NCBI RefSeq assembly: GCF_003688665.1
Contig: NZ_REFO01000011.1
Span: 62,001 to 126,000, forward strand
Length of the DNA: 64,000 nt
Origin: Hydrogenothermus marinus
GTDB taxonomy: Bacteria; Aquificota; Aquificia; Aquificales; Hydrogenothermaceae
Direction of reading: 5' to 3'
Below the pieces are notes generated by a model. That model saw nothing but the letters and a program-made list of their open reading frames with translations. It was not told the origin of the DNA and searched no databases. Both the position numbers and the translations under genes were made by a program. Position 1 is the first letter of the stretch. Each line of letters opens with the position of its first letter. Of the stretch, positions 7,711 to 17,385 are shown one piece after another.

Positions 7711-9402
7711 TCATATAGCTATATCTGAAATAATAAAATCTATAGATGTCTTATTATTAAAGATAGAAATTTTTGGAATATATGCAATATCTATTTTCAT
7801 TCCTACTGAAAGTTTATTTACATAATTTTTAGCATTCCACCATAATGCTTGATATACATTTTTATTTTCATCTCTAAGATAAAATTTAAGATGTAGATTT
7901 TCTTTACCTACAGTCATAAAATCTTCTATTCTTAATCCTCTGGCTAAGAATATTGGAAAAGGATTTTGTTCTCCGAAAGGTTCTAATATTGAAAGCTGTT
8001 TAAAGGTTTTTTCATTCCAGTAGGAAAGGGGAATTTCCATATCTATTTCCAAATATGTTTCTTCTTTTTTTATATGTTTAATTTCTTCTTTTAAAACTTC
8101 TTTTAATTTAGGAATATTAGATGTCTTTATAGAAAAACCTGCAGCCATAGAATGACCACCAAATTTTTCAAATAAATAAGAATGTTTATGGAGTATTTTA
8201 TGAATATTTATATTTGGTGTACTTCTTACAGATGCTACTGCTTTACCATTATTAACAGCAAGTACTATAGAAGGTACTTTATATTTTTCAAGAAGCCTTC
8301 CAGCTACTATTCCTATTACTCCTTGGTGCCAATTTTCTCCATGTACAACAATAATCTCTTCAGGAGATTTCTCATTTATTGATTTTTGACATTCATGAAG
8401 TAAATTTTCTGTAATTTTTTGTCTTTTTTTATTTAAGGCTTCAAGTTCATTAGCAAGTATTTTACTTTGTTTAAAATCTCTTGTAATAAGGAGTTTTACT
8501 GCTTTTTTAGCATCATCTAATCTTCCTGCTGCATTTATTCTCGGTGCAATATGAAAGCTAATATCAAAACTATTTACACGACTTAAAGCTATATTTTGTA
8601 GTAAAGCTTTAATACCTACTCTATGTCTTTTATTTATCTCTTTTATTCCTTCTTTAACTAAAATTCTATTTATTCTTGTTAAAGGTACAACATCTGCTAT
8701 AGTTCCTATGGAAACAATATCTAAGTATGGTTTTAGTTTAATATTTAGATTTAGATGCTTTCTAAGCATTATCATAAGATAAAAAACAATTCCAACAGTT
8801 GATAAATGCTTAAAATATGGATTTATATTATCAAAAAGTTTTGGATTTAAAATATTTACATTTTTGTAAAACCAGTTTTTATCTTTTGGCTCATGATGGT
8901 CTAAAACGAAAACTTGAAGTCCATTATCAATAGCAAATTGTAGCTCTTCATAAGCGCTTGTACCACTATCAAGAACAATTAAAATATCTGCTAATGTTGA
9001 TATTTTTTTTATAGCAGCTTTATTTAATCCATACCCTTCAGAAAATCTACTTGGTATGTAATATCTTACTTTTACTCCTATGTCATATAAAAAGTTGGAA
9101 AGAAGAGCAGTACTTGTTATACCATCTGCATCATAATCACCATAAATTGCAATTCTTTTTCCTTTTTTTATAAGATTAGCAAGTTTTCCAGAGATCTCTT
9201 CAAGTTTTATGAATAATGAAGGGTTTAACAGATTTTTTAGGCTTGGATATATACTTTCTTCAGAAAGATTTTCTCCAAATAGTTCTTGCCTATTATATAA
9301 AAGCTGGGCTAAAACTTTTCCATATTTTTTTATTAAATAATCAGGAGGATTGTTTTTCTCAGATAAAACAATCCAAGCCTGACCTGTTAAACCTTTTTGC
9401 AT
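7711..9402 (-). CDS. recJ: Single-strand-DNA-specific 5'-3' exonuclease RecJ
   Basis: A 563-residue DHH-family nuclease acting in recombination and mismatch repair. Metal-binding motifs are clear: YGDYDADGITS near residue 86, LDSGTS, LDHHEP, and the DHHA1 part with FGGHSMAAGFSI near residue 417. The C-terminal OB-like domain follows. Length is normal for the family. The start at 9402 gives a natural N-terminus without membrane or signal sequence. It is transcribed away from the plus-strand gene at 9491. Confidence 0.96.
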   Translation of the reverse strand: MQKGLTGQAWIVLSEKNNPPDYLIKKYGKVLAQLLYNRQELFGENLSEESIYPSLKNLLNPSLFIKLEEISGKLANLIKKGKRIAIYGDYDADGITSTALLSNFLYDIGVKVRYYIPSRFSEGYGLNKAAIKKISTLADILIVLDSGTSAYEELQFAIDNGLQVFVLDHHEPKDKNWFYKNVNILNPKLFDNINPYFKHLSTVGIVFYLMIMLRKHLNLNIKLKPYLDIVSIGTIADVVPLTRINRILVKEGIKEINKRHRVGIKALLQNIALSRVNSFDISFHIAPRINAAGRLDDAKKAVKLLITRDFKQSKILANELEALNKKRQKITENLLHECQKSINEKSPEEIIVVHGENWHQGVIGIVAGRLLEKYKVPSIVLAVNNGKAVASVRSTPNINIHKILHKHSYLFEKFGGHSMAAGFSIKTSNIPKLKEVLKEEIKHIKKEETYLEIDMEIPLSYWNEKTFKQLSILEPFGEQNPFPIFLARGLRIEDFMTVGKENLHLKFYLRDENKNVYQALWWNAKNYVNKLSVGMKIDIAYIPKISIFNNKTSIDFIISDIAI

Positions 9403-9490
9403 TTTTATTCCTTATTTATTTTGAAATTTGGATTATATCATATTATAGTTAATTATATTAAATTTAACAGAGGTTGAAGGAGAAATTAAA

Positions 9491-9928
9491 ATGGCAAAAA
9501 TTATAAAATTTAATAAGAAGAATGACAATAATAAAGAAAGTAAAACAAAAGAAAATGGTTCAGAAAATTCAAAAACCTTAGCATTTAAAAATGAAAAAGA
9601 AAAATCAGTAAATATTGAAAATATAGAAGATTCTTTAAAAGAAGCTATTTCAAACTACATAAAATCTGTTTTTGCTGTAAAAGAAATTTTAGAGATAGAA
9701 ATAGTTTATAAAGAAAATAAATTTACAATTGGAGTTTTAGGAGGTTTAGTTTATGAGCATAAAAGAAGAGGCGGGCCATTTATAGCTGATTTTATTGCAG
9801 AATGTATAAAAGAGAAAAATAATATAAGGGTAATAGAAGTTGCTTTTGCTGAAGGTGAGCCAGATTTATATATGAGTATTTTAAAAACTTTAAAAGCAAA
9901 AAAAGCGCTCCCTAAAATAGAAGCTTAA
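9491..9928 (+). CDS. Hypothetical protein, 145 residues, disordered Lys-rich N-terminus
   Basis: I do not recognise a family. The first 45 residues are rich in Lys, Asn and Glu and look disordered. Residues 48-145 look like a compact alpha/beta domain with a conserved-looking centre (GVLGGLVYEHKRRGGPFIADF) and a second hydrophobic strand (IRVIEVAFAEGEPDLYMSIL). No cysteine, membrane segment or signal peptide. It has a good AAGGAG site. It stands between recJ (divergent) and the nitronate monooxygenase family gene, and is probably its own unit. It may be restricted to close relatives. Confidence 0.65.
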   Translation: MAKIIKFNKKNDNNKESKTKENGSENSKTLAFKNEKEKSVNIENIEDSLKEAISNYIKSVFAVKEILEIEIVYKENKFTIGVLGGLVYEHKRRGGPFIADFIAECIKEKNNIRVIEVAFAEGEPDLYMSILKTLKAKKALPKIEA

Positions 9929-9994
9929 ATCATAGAAAATATTTTTAAATATGATAAACTTAAAAATTAAGTTTAAAATACGAGGTTTTTAGAG

Positions 9995-11128
9995 ATGGGT
10001 TTTCAACCACTTAGAATAGGTAAATATGAAATAGAATATCCAATAATACAAGGTGGAATGGGAGTTGGTATATCTTGGGAAAATTTAGCAGGAAATGTTT
10101 CTAAACATGGCTGTCTTGGTGTAGTTTCTTCTGTAGGAACAGGTTATAGACATCCAAATTATGTTCGTTTAAAAGATGGAAGACCTGTTGGAAGTAAATA
10201 TATCCACAATAAAGAAGCTTTAACAAGAATTATACAAGATGCAAAAGAAATAGCAGGTGGAGAAAAAGCAGTAATTGGAGTTAATATACTTTGTGCAATT
10301 ACAGACTATGGAAGAGTTGTTAAAGATAGTATAGAAGCAGGAGCTAATATTATAATATCAGGAGCAGGACTTCCTTTAAGACTTCCTGAGTATGCAGCAG
10401 GAACAGATGTTGCACTTGTACCAATAGTTTCTTCTGCAAGAGCTTTAAGGGTAATATGTAAACATTGGAAGAAAAAATATAACAGACTTCCAGATGCAGT
10501 TGTAGTAGAAGGACCAAAATCAGGAGGGCATCAAGGAATTCCTTATGAAGACTGTTTTAAACCTGAATTCCAACTTGAAAATCTTGTTCCTCAGGTTATT
10601 GAAGAAAGGGATAAATGGGGAGACTTTCCGGTTATTGCAGCAGGTGGAATTTGGGATAAAAAAGATATAGAGTATTATTTGTCTCTTGGGGCTGCTGGTG
10701 TTCAAATGGGAACAAGATTTGTAGGTACTTATGAATGTGATGCATCAGATGAGTTTAAAAAAGTAATAATAAATGCAAAAAAAGAAGATATACAGCTTAT
10801 TAAATCTCCAGTTGGATACCCTGCAAGAGGTGTTATTACAAAATTACTAAAAGATATTGAAAAAGGTATTGCTCCTGAAGTCAAATGTGTATCTAACTGT
10901 GTTGTACCATGTAATCATGGTGAAGAAGCTAAAAAAGTAGGATATTGTATTGCAGATAGACTTGGAGATGCATATCTTGGAAGATATGAAACAGGTTTAT
11001 TCTTTAGTGGTTCTAATGGATATAGAATAAAAAGATTAGTACATGTAAAAGATTTAATAAGAGAATTAGTTGAAGGGGTTCCTTCAGGACAAGATATTCC
11101 TGAAGAAAATTTTGCTAAAAAAATATGA
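9995..11128 (+). CDS. Nitronate monooxygenase / 2-nitropropane dioxygenase family flavoprotein
   Basis: A 377-residue TIM-barrel FMN protein. Family motifs are the opening PIIQGGMGVGISW, the substrate-side segment VVEGPKSGGHQG, and the phosphate-binding part VIAAGGIWDKKDIEYYLSLGAAGVQMGTRF. Members oxidise nitronates or, in the FabK branch, reduce enoyl-ACP; this protein has a C-terminal Cys-bearing region (CVSNCVVPCNHG) that is not typical of FabK, so a nitronate monooxygenase-like or unknown role is more likely. The gene is alone between an unknown gene and the MoeB/ThiF-like gene. Confidence 0.8.
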   Translation: MGFQPLRIGKYEIEYPIIQGGMGVGISWENLAGNVSKHGCLGVVSSVGTGYRHPNYVRLKDGRPVGSKYIHNKEALTRIIQDAKEIAGGEKAVIGVNILCAITDYGRVVKDSIEAGANIIISGAGLPLRLPEYAAGTDVALVPIVSSARALRVICKHWKKKYNRLPDAVVVEGPKSGGHQGIPYEDCFKPEFQLENLVPQVIEERDKWGDFPVIAAGGIWDKKDIEYYLSLGAAGVQMGTRFVGTYECDASDEFKKVIINAKKEDIQLIKSPVGYPARGVITKLLKDIEKGIAPEVKCVSNCVVPCNHGEEAKKVGYCIADRLGDAYLGRYETGLFFSGSNGYRIKRLVHVKDLIRELVEGVPSGQDIPEENFAKKI

Positions 11129-11209
11129 TATTGATAATAGATTGAATAATTTTATAAATTAATATAATATAATGCTTTCTATAAATCTCTTATTAGAGAG
11201 GTGTTTTTT

Positions 11210-12031
11210 ATGTCATTTCAATTTACAGAAGAACAGATTAAAAGGTATAGCAGACATATAATCTTGCCAGAAGTTGGTGGAAAAGGGCAACAAAAACTTT
11301 TAAATTCAAAGGTTTTAGTTATTGGAGCAGGTGGGCTTGGTTCACCATCTTTATATTATCTTGCAGCTGCTGGTGTAGGAACAATAGGAGTTGTAGATTT
11401 TGATGTTGTTGACTTTTCAAACTTACAAAGACAGATAGTTCATGATACTTCAAGAGTTGGAATGCCAAAGGTTGAATCAGCAAAAAAAACATTAGAAGCT
11501 TTAAATCCTGATGTAAAAGTAGTTGCTTATAATGAAAAAATCCACAAAGGTAATGTACTTGATATAATCAAAGATTACGATATTGTTTTAGATGGTTCTG
11601 ATAACTTCCCTACAAGATTTTTAGTTAATGATGCTTGCTTTTTCTTAGGAAAACCTTTAGTTTCTGCGGCTATTCTTAGATTTGAAGGACAGTTAACTAC
11701 TTTTGATTATAGAAATAAAGAAGAATCTCCTTGTTATAGATGTTTATTCCCAGAACCTCCACCTCCAGGGCTTGTTCCAAGCTGTCAAGAAGCAGGTCTT
11801 CTTGGTGTTGTTGGTGGTATTATGGGAACACTCCAAGCAAATGAAGCATTAAAACTTATTTTAGATATTGGAGAACCTTTAATTGGAAAGTTATTAACTT
11901 TTGATGCTTTAACTACCGAGTTTAATATTGTAAAACTAAGAAAAGATCCAAAATGTCCTTTATGTAGTGAAAATCCAAAAATTAAAGAGCTTATAGAATA
12001 TGATCCTGAAACCTGTGAAATAAGATTTTAA
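11210..12031 (+). CDS. MoeB/ThiF/HesA-family adenylyltransferase
   Basis: An E1-like enzyme of 273 residues that adenylates the C-terminal Gly-Gly of a ubiquitin-like sulfur carrier (MoaD, ThiS or similar). It has the ATP site GAGGLGSPSLYYLAAAGVG, the FSNLQRQ arginine loop, DGSDNFPTR, the conserved Cys in VPSCQEAG and two zinc pairs (CYRC and CPLC). I chose the ATG at 11210 because AGAGAGG lies at the right distance; a GTG nine bases upstream overlaps that site. No MoaD or ThiS gene is next to it. It begins the tusA-dsrE operon, suggesting a role in sulfur transfer to cofactors or thiolated molecules. Confidence 0.9.
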   Translation: MSFQFTEEQIKRYSRHIILPEVGGKGQQKLLNSKVLVIGAGGLGSPSLYYLAAAGVGTIGVVDFDVVDFSNLQRQIVHDTSRVGMPKVESAKKTLEALNPDVKVVAYNEKIHKGNVLDIIKDYDIVLDGSDNFPTRFLVNDACFFLGKPLVSAAILRFEGQLTTFDYRNKEESPCYRCLFPEPPPPGLVPSCQEAGLLGVVGGIMGTLQANEALKLILDIGEPLIGKLLTFDALTTEFNIVKLRKDPKCPLCSENPKIKELIEYDPETCEIRF

Positions 12032-12043
12032 GAGAGGTTTATA

Positions 12044-12277
12044 ATGGAGTTTGATAAAGAGTTAGATTTAAAAGGTGAGGTTTGCCCTTTTACCTTTGTT
12101 AAAGGCAAATTAATGATAGAACAGATGAAAGAAGGAGAAGTTTTAAAAATAATTTTAGATTATAAACCTTCAGTAGAAAATGTACCTAAAAGTATGAAAG
12201 ATGAGGGACAAGAAGTATTAGATGTTAAGCAAGTTGGAGATAACTTGTGGGAAGTTTATGTAAGGAAAGTAAAATGA
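12044..12277 (+). CDS. tusA: TusA-family sulfur carrier protein
   Basis: A 77-residue TusA/SirA-like protein. The sulfur-carrying site is C14-P15 in LDLKGEVCPFTF, followed by a helix and strands ending in VYVRKVK. TusA proteins hold persulfide sulfur and pass it on, either to tRNA 2-thiolation or, in sulfur oxidisers, to the oxidation machinery. It starts 12 bases after the MoeB-like gene with an AGAGAGG site, and its TGA overlaps the ATG of the next gene (ATGA), a sign of coupled translation. Confidence 0.92.
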   Translation: MEFDKELDLKGEVCPFTFVKGKLMIEQMKEGEVLKIILDYKPSVENVPKSMKDEGQEVLDVKQVGDNLWEVYVRKVK

Positions 12278-12576
12278 AATTACTATTTATAATGGCAAGC
12301 AATCCTTACTCAAATGATTTTAATACTTTAGTAAAAATGTCTCAAGCATCTTTAAGTAGAAAACATGAAACAAGTATATTTTTTATGGGTAATGGTCTTT
12401 ATTCTATTGTTAGAGATGAAATAAAACAGCTTGTAGAAAATGGAGCGAAGGCTTTTTATTGTGCTCATAATGCAGAACAGAGAAAAATAAAACCAGAAAG
12501 CTGGGCTGAAAGCAGTAGTATGTATGGACTTGCAAAACTTATAAAAGAAGCAGATAAGGTTATTATTTTAGATTAG
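12274..12576 (+). CDS. DsrE/TusD-like sulfurtransferase subunit
   Basis: A 100-residue DsrE-fold protein. The start at 12274 overlaps the tusA stop; a longer frame from 12247 would lie inside tusA and has no separate ribosome site. The opening KLLFIMASNPYSND is the DsrE strand and phosphate-like loop. The single cysteine C63 in AFYCAHNAEQR matches the catalytic Cys position of TusD/DsrE. Together with the next two genes it forms a DsrE-DsrF-DsrH-like trio, which in other bacteria assembles into a hexamer that receives sulfur from TusA or DsrC. Confidence 0.82.
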   Translation: MKLLFIMASNPYSNDFNTLVKMSQASLSRKHETSIFFMGNGLYSIVRDEIKQLVENGAKAFYCAHNAEQRKIKPESWAESSSMYGLAKLIKEADKVIILD

Positions 12577-12584
12577 AGGAAAAA

Positions 12585-12935
12585 ATGGCAAAGAAAAATC
12601 TTACAGTTATTATAAGAACAAATCCATTTAGCTGGAAAGCATTTGAAGCTCTAAGACAAGCTGTTGGTAGTGCAATGGAACATAATGTAAATGTTATCTT
12701 TATAAGAGATGGTGTTTATACATTAACAGATTGGAATCCTAAATTAATAGGAATAGAACCTTTTGATAAATCTATATCAGCTCTTGGAATGATGGAAGCT
12801 AAAATCTATGCAGAAGAAGAAGCAATAAGAGAAAGGGGTATTAAATTAAAAGATTGGGGTGTAGATATAAATATAAAACCTAAAGAGGAAATCTGCGAAT
12901 TAATAAAAAACTCTGAGGTTGTTTTAACATGGTAA
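12585..12935 (+). CDS. DsrF/TusC-like protein
   Basis: A 116-residue DsrE-superfamily protein lying between the DsrE-like and DsrH-like genes, the position of DsrF/TusC. The N-terminus (NLTVIIRTNPFSWKAFEAL) is the first strand and helix of the fold. Its only cysteine is C104, close to the C-terminus and unlikely to match the DsrE active site, so it is probably a structural partner. The last residues (VVLTW) fit the family's final strand. Its stop overlaps the start of the next gene. Confidence 0.75.
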   Translation: MAKKNLTVIIRTNPFSWKAFEALRQAVGSAMEHNVNVIFIRDGVYTLTDWNPKLIGIEPFDKSISALGMMEAKIYAEEEAIRERGIKLKDWGVDINIKPKEEICELIKNSEVVLTW

Positions 12936-13171
12936 ATACAGTATGGTTGATAAAAAGGCCTGCAGATTTCCCTGAAGCAGACTTACTTGAAGATAATGAT
13001 ATGATTATTCTTATCCAAGATGCTGTATTAAGAATTCCTTCTATAGAAAACTGGCTTGCTTGTGAAGAAGATGTTAAAGCAAGAAATATTAAATTTCCTG
13101 AAGATAAGCTTATATCTTATGAAGACATTATAGATATAATAGAAAAGGCAGAAAAGGTAATTGTCTGGTAA
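12929..13171 (+). CDS. DsrH/TusB-like protein
   Basis: An 80-residue protein resembling DsrH/TusB: a hydrophobic strand followed by the motif ILIQDAVLR, then [28 protein letters not shown] at the end, all in the family's usual order. It is a little shorter than typical members (about 95). One cysteine (C45) is present, but not at the N-terminal position used in some family members. It overlaps the dsrF-like gene by seven bases and the pdxA start by eleven, so the whole set is one transcript. Confidence 0.75.
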   Translation: MVNTVWLIKRPADFPEADLLEDNDMIILIQDAVLRIPSIENWLACEEDVKARNIKFPEDKLISYEDIIDIIEKAEKVIVW

Positions 13172-14117
13172 AAAATTAGCTATTACCTTAGGCGATCCTG
13201 CAGGTATATCTCCCGAAATACTTGTAAAATCTGTAGAAAAACTTCCTCCTAACATTTATATTATTTATGGTTCAAAAGGAATAATTGATTTTTATTTGAA
13301 AAAGTATAATAAAAAAAGTCCTTTTGTTGAGATAAATTCTCCTAAAGAAGCAAAGAATAAAGGATTTTATTTAATAAATATATACGACAAAAATTTCATA
13401 CCTTCAAAACCTTCAAAAGAAACTGGAAAAGCATCAGTTTTATATCTTGAAAAAGCAGTAAATGATATTTTAAATAAAAAAGTAGATGCTCTTATAACTC
13501 TTCCAATATCTAAAGAATACGTAATGCTTTCAGGTTTTAAATATGCAGGACATACAGATTATTTAGCAGAAGTTTCAAAAGCAGAAGAATATTCTATGGT
13601 TTTAATATGTGAAAAACTGAAAGTTGCTTTAATAACAACTCATATTCCTTTGAAAGATGTAGCTAAAAATATAACAAAAGAAAAGGTTTACTCAAAAGTA
13701 AAGCTTGTAGATAAAGAACTAAAAGAAAAACTTAAAATAAAAAAACCTAAAATAGCCCTTTTAGGTTTAAATCCTCATGCTGGAGATGGAGGAAATATTG
13801 GAAAAGAAGAGATTGAAATACTAATTCCTGTAGCCGAAAAACTAAGAAAAGAAGGAATAGATATTACTAATCCTTTATCTGCAGATACTGCTTTTAATAA
13901 ATACAAAGAGTTTGATATATACATAGCAATGTATCATGATCAAGGATTAATACCTTTAAAATTACTTTGTTTTAGAAAAGCAGTAAATATTACCTTTGGA
14001 CTTCCTTTTATAAGAACCTCTCCTGACCATGGTACAGGCTTTGATATAGCAGGACAAGATAAAGCTGATCCATCTTCCTTGATAGAAGCTGTAAAATTAG
14101 CAGATAAATTAATTTAA
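13161..14117 (+). CDS. pdxA: 4-hydroxythreonine-4-phosphate dehydrogenase
   Basis: A 318-residue enzyme of DXP-dependent pyridoxal phosphate synthesis; it oxidises 4-phosphohydroxy-L-threonine, and its product joins DXP in PdxJ. Motifs: [13 protein letters not shown] at the start, GHTDYLAE and MYHDQGL with metal-binding His residues, and [13 protein letters not shown] near the end. The only sensible start is a TTG at 13161 inside the preceding dsrH-like gene. Its link to the sulfur operon may be simple co-transcription. PdxA-like proteins of other pathways exist, but all core motifs fit true PdxA. Confidence 0.93.
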   Translation: MSGKKLAITLGDPAGISPEILVKSVEKLPPNIYIIYGSKGIIDFYLKKYNKKSPFVEINSPKEAKNKGFYLINIYDKNFIPSKPSKETGKASVLYLEKAVNDILNKKVDALITLPISKEYVMLSGFKYAGHTDYLAEVSKAEEYSMVLICEKLKVALITTHIPLKDVAKNITKEKVYSKVKLVDKELKEKLKIKKPKIALLGLNPHAGDGGNIGKEEIEILIPVAEKLRKEGIDITNPLSADTAFNKYKEFDIYIAMYHDQGLIPLKLLCFRKAVNITFGLPFIRTSPDHGTGFDIAGQDKADPSSLIEAVKLADKLI

Positions 14118-14203
14118 ATATTCTAATAATCATAATTTTATATAATCAGATAAACCTGATATAATAAACTAATCACAAATTCATCTAAGGGGTCAGTCTA
14201 TTT

Positions 14204-15514
14204 ATGATTAAAAGATATACTTTACCTGAAATGGGACAAGTTTGGTCTGAAGTAAATAAGTTTAAAAAATGGTTAGATGTAGAAATAGCTATATGTAAAG
14301 CTTGGAATAAACTTGGCAAAATACCTGATGAAGCATTAAAAGAGATAGAAGAAAAAACCTATATAGATGAAAAAGTTGTAGAAAGAATTCATGAACTTGA
14401 CAAAATTTATAATCATGATGTTTTAGCTTTTGTCACTGCAGTAGCTGAGCAAGTTGGTGAAAATGGAAGATATATACACCTTGGAGTTACATCTTCTGAT
14501 GTTATAGATACTGCCCTTGGTCTTTTAATGAGAGAAGCAATAGATATACTTTTAAAAGATATTGATCAACTTTTACCTATTTTAGAAGAAAATGCATTTA
14601 AATATAAAGATACAGTTATGATGGGAAGAACCCATGGAGTTCATGCAGAACCTATGGTTTTTGGCCTTAAGTTTGCTCTTTGGTATGAAGAGATGAAAAG
14701 AAATAGAAAAAGATTAGAGCAAGCAAAAGAAGTAGTTTCTGTTGGTGCAATATCAGGAGCAGTTGGTACATATTCAAATATAGATCCAATGGTAGAAAAA
14801 TATGCTTTAGAAGAACTTGGATTAAAGCCAGAACCTGTTTCTAATCAGGTTGTTCAAAGGGATAGACATGCCCAGTTTATGACTGCAATGGCAATTACTG
14901 CTTCTTCTCTTGAAAAAATAGCAGTTGAGATAAGACATTTACAAAGAACAGAAGTATTAGAAGCTCAAGAGCCTTTTAAAAAAGGTCAAAGAGGCTCATC
15001 CGCAATGCCTCATAAGAAAAATCCAATAACATGTGAAAGAATTACAGGACTTGCAAGAGTAATTAGAGCAAATAGTATTCCAGCAATGGAAGATATAGCT
15101 TTATGGCATGAAAGAGATATATCCCATTCTTCAGTAGAAAGAGTAGTCATGCCAGATTCAGCAATAGCTCTTGATTATATATTAAATCTTACAATTAAAG
15201 TTTTAAAAGATTTAGTCGTTTATCCAGAAAGAATGAAAAAAAATATGGATTTATCAAAAGGGCTTTATTTTTCTTCAAAAGTGCTTGTTGCTCTTGTTGA
15301 AAAAGGACTTTCAAGGGATGAGGCTTATGATATTGTTCAAAGAAATGCAATGAAAGCTTGGGATACAGAAGGATTAATGTTTAAAGATGCATTACTTCAA
15401 GATGAAGAAGTAACTAAAAGACTTTCAAAAGAAGAGCTTGACGAAATCTTTGATGTTAATAAATTCTTAAGGAATGTTCCATATATATATGAAAGAGTTT
15501 TTGGAAAATATTAA
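14204..15514 (+). CDS. purB: Adenylosuccinate lyase
   Basis: A 436-residue fumarase/aspartase-superfamily enzyme that works twice in purine synthesis (SAICAR to AICAR, adenylosuccinate to AMP). Clear motifs are [13 protein letters not shown], the catalytic-His segment RTHGVHAEP and the superfamily signature [12 protein letters not shown]. Length fits the Thermotoga/Bacillus type. AAGGGG precedes the ATG. It begins a plus-strand run with typA and the KamA-family gene, although these functions are unrelated. Confidence 0.97.
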   Translation: MIKRYTLPEMGQVWSEVNKFKKWLDVEIAICKAWNKLGKIPDEALKEIEEKTYIDEKVVERIHELDKIYNHDVLAFVTAVAEQVGENGRYIHLGVTSSDVIDTALGLLMREAIDILLKDIDQLLPILEENAFKYKDTVMMGRTHGVHAEPMVFGLKFALWYEEMKRNRKRLEQAKEVVSVGAISGAVGTYSNIDPMVEKYALEELGLKPEPVSNQVVQRDRHAQFMTAMAITASSLEKIAVEIRHLQRTEVLEAQEPFKKGQRGSSAMPHKKNPITCERITGLARVIRANSIPAMEDIALWHERDISHSSVERVVMPDSAIALDYILNLTIKVLKDLVVYPERMKKNMDLSKGLYFSSKVLVALVEKGLSRDEAYDIVQRNAMKAWDTEGLMFKDALLQDEEVTKRLSKEELDEIFDVNKFLRNVPYIYERVFGKY

Positions 15515-15531
15515 TTAAAGGAGTTTTTATA

Positions 15532-17340
15532 TTGGAAAATTTAAAAGAAAGAAAAGCAGTAAGAAGCGATATAAGGAATATTGCTATTATTGCCCATGTT
15601 GATCATGGAAAAACTACATTAGTAGATGCCCTCTTAAAACAAAGTGGTACTTTTAAGGAAAATGAAGAAGTAGAAGAAAGAGTAATGGATAATATAGACC
15701 TTGAAAGAGAGCGCGGAATTACAATTATGGCTAAAAATACTGCTATAAAATACAAAGATATCAAAATAAATATTGTAGATACACCGGGGCACGCAGATTT
15801 TGGTGGAGAAGTTGAAAGAACTTTAAAAATGGTAGATGGTGTAATCCTCTTAGTGGATGCAGCAGAAGGACCTATGCCTCAAACAAGATTTGTTTTACAA
15901 AAAGCTTTAGAAGCAGGACTTACACCTTTAGTTGTAATTAACAAAATAGATAGACAAGATGCAAGAATAAATGAAGTAATAGATGAGATATATGATTTAT
16001 TTATAGATTTAGATGCAACGGAAGATCAACTTGATTTTCCAATTATATATGCCATTGCAAAAGATGGCATAGCAAAAGAGAATTTAGAAGATGATTCTAC
16101 AAATATGAAACCTTTATTTGAAAAAATAATAAATTACATGCCTGCCCCTACATATGATCCAGAAAAAGGTTTTCAATTTTTAATAACTTCCCTTGATTAT
16201 GATAATTATGTTGGAAGATTAGCAATTGGAAGAATTTTTAATGGATCAGTAAAAGTTGGTCAGCCTGTATCTGTTATAAAAAAAGATGGAAAAATTATAA
16301 AAGGAAATATTAGAGCTTTATATACATATGAAGGTTTAAACAAAGTAGAAGTAAAAGAAGCAAAAGCAGGAGATATAGTAGCAATAGCAGGAATTGATGA
16401 TATATATATAGGTGAAACTATTGCAGATGCAGAAAATCCAGAAAGTTTACCACCAATTACAGTTGAAGAACCAACTATATCTATGATTTTTTCTGTAAAT
16501 GATTCACCTTTTGCAGGAAGAAGTGGAAAATTTTTAACATCAAGACATTTAAGAGATAGATTATTTAAAGAAACATTAACAAATGTTGCTATAAGAGTTG
16601 AAGATACAGAAAATCCAGAAGCATTTTTAGTTATGGGTAGAGGAGAGCTCCAGCTTTCTATTCTTGCAGAAATGATGAGAAGAGAAGGATATGAGTTTCA
16701 AGTTTCAAAACCAGAAGTAATCACAAAAGAAGAAAATGGACAAAAATTAGAACCTGTAGAAAGGGTAGTTATAGATATTCCGGAAGAATATGTTGGAATA
16801 GTTACAGAAAAGCTTGGTTCAAGAAAAGGAAAAATGATAAATATGATAAATCATGGCTTTGGTAGGGTAAGACTTGAATTTTTAATACCATCAAGAGGAT
16901 TAATTGGATATAGATCCGAGTTTAAAACAGATACAAAAGGAGAAGGTTTAATAAATGCTATATTTGAAGGTTGGGAACCTTGGGCTGGAGATATAAAAAC
17001 AAGAAAAAATGGAGCATTAGTATCAGATAGAAAAGGAGTAGCTACTCCTTATGCAATTAATGGACTTCAAGATAGAGGTATTATTTTTATTGACCCAGGA
17101 ACAGAAGTTTATGAAGGAATGGTAGTTGGAGAACATAATAGAGATAATGATTTATGGGTAAATATTACAAGAGAGAAAAAGCTTACAAATATGAGAGCAG
17201 CAAGTGCAGATGAAGGAATAAAAATAATTCCTGCTAAGAAGATGGATTTTGAAAAGGCTATGGAATGGATAAATAATGATGAGTTAATAGAAGTTACTCC
17301 TGATGCTATTAGAATTAGAAAAAAAGATTTAAAAAAATAA
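15532..17340 (+). CDS. typA: Ribosome-associated GTPase TypA/BipA
   Basis: A 602-residue translational GTPase. G-motifs are [23 protein letters not shown] and NKIDR; domains II, III, V and the BipA-specific C-terminal domain follow in order. It binds ribosomes under stress and low temperature in other bacteria and helps 50S assembly. The start is TTG at 15532 with an AAAGGAG site; the sequence [20 protein letters not shown] is a normal N-terminus. Confidence 0.97.
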   Translation: MENLKERKAVRSDIRNIAIIAHVDHGKTTLVDALLKQSGTFKENEEVEERVMDNIDLERERGITIMAKNTAIKYKDIKINIVDTPGHADFGGEVERTLKMVDGVILLVDAAEGPMPQTRFVLQKALEAGLTPLVVINKIDRQDARINEVIDEIYDLFIDLDATEDQLDFPIIYAIAKDGIAKENLEDDSTNMKPLFEKIINYMPAPTYDPEKGFQFLITSLDYDNYVGRLAIGRIFNGSVKVGQPVSVIKKDGKIIKGNIRALYTYEGLNKVEVKEAKAGDIVAIAGIDDIYIGETIADAENPESLPPITVEEPTISMIFSVNDSPFAGRSGKFLTSRHLRDRLFKETLTNVAIRVEDTENPEAFLVMGRGELQLSILAEMMRREGYEFQVSKPEVITKEENGQKLEPVERVVIDIPEEYVGIVTEKLGSRKGKMINMINHGFGRVRLEFLIPSRGLIGYRSEFKTDTKGEGLINAIFEGWEPWAGDIKTRKNGALVSDRKGVATPYAINGLQDRGIIFIDPGTEVYEGMVVGEHNRDNDLWVNITREKKLTNMRAASADEGIKIIPAKKMDFEKAMEWINNDELIEVTPDAIRIRKKDLKK

Positions 17341-17385
17341 AAATTAGAAGGTAAGTAGCAGGAAAATAAGAAAGGAGGTAAGTAT

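Noticed and set aside
9957-9974. Hairpin AAACTTA / TAAGTTT before the nitronate monooxygenase gene
   Set aside because: All A/T pairs except one, weak stem and no T-run; too weak to call a terminator.
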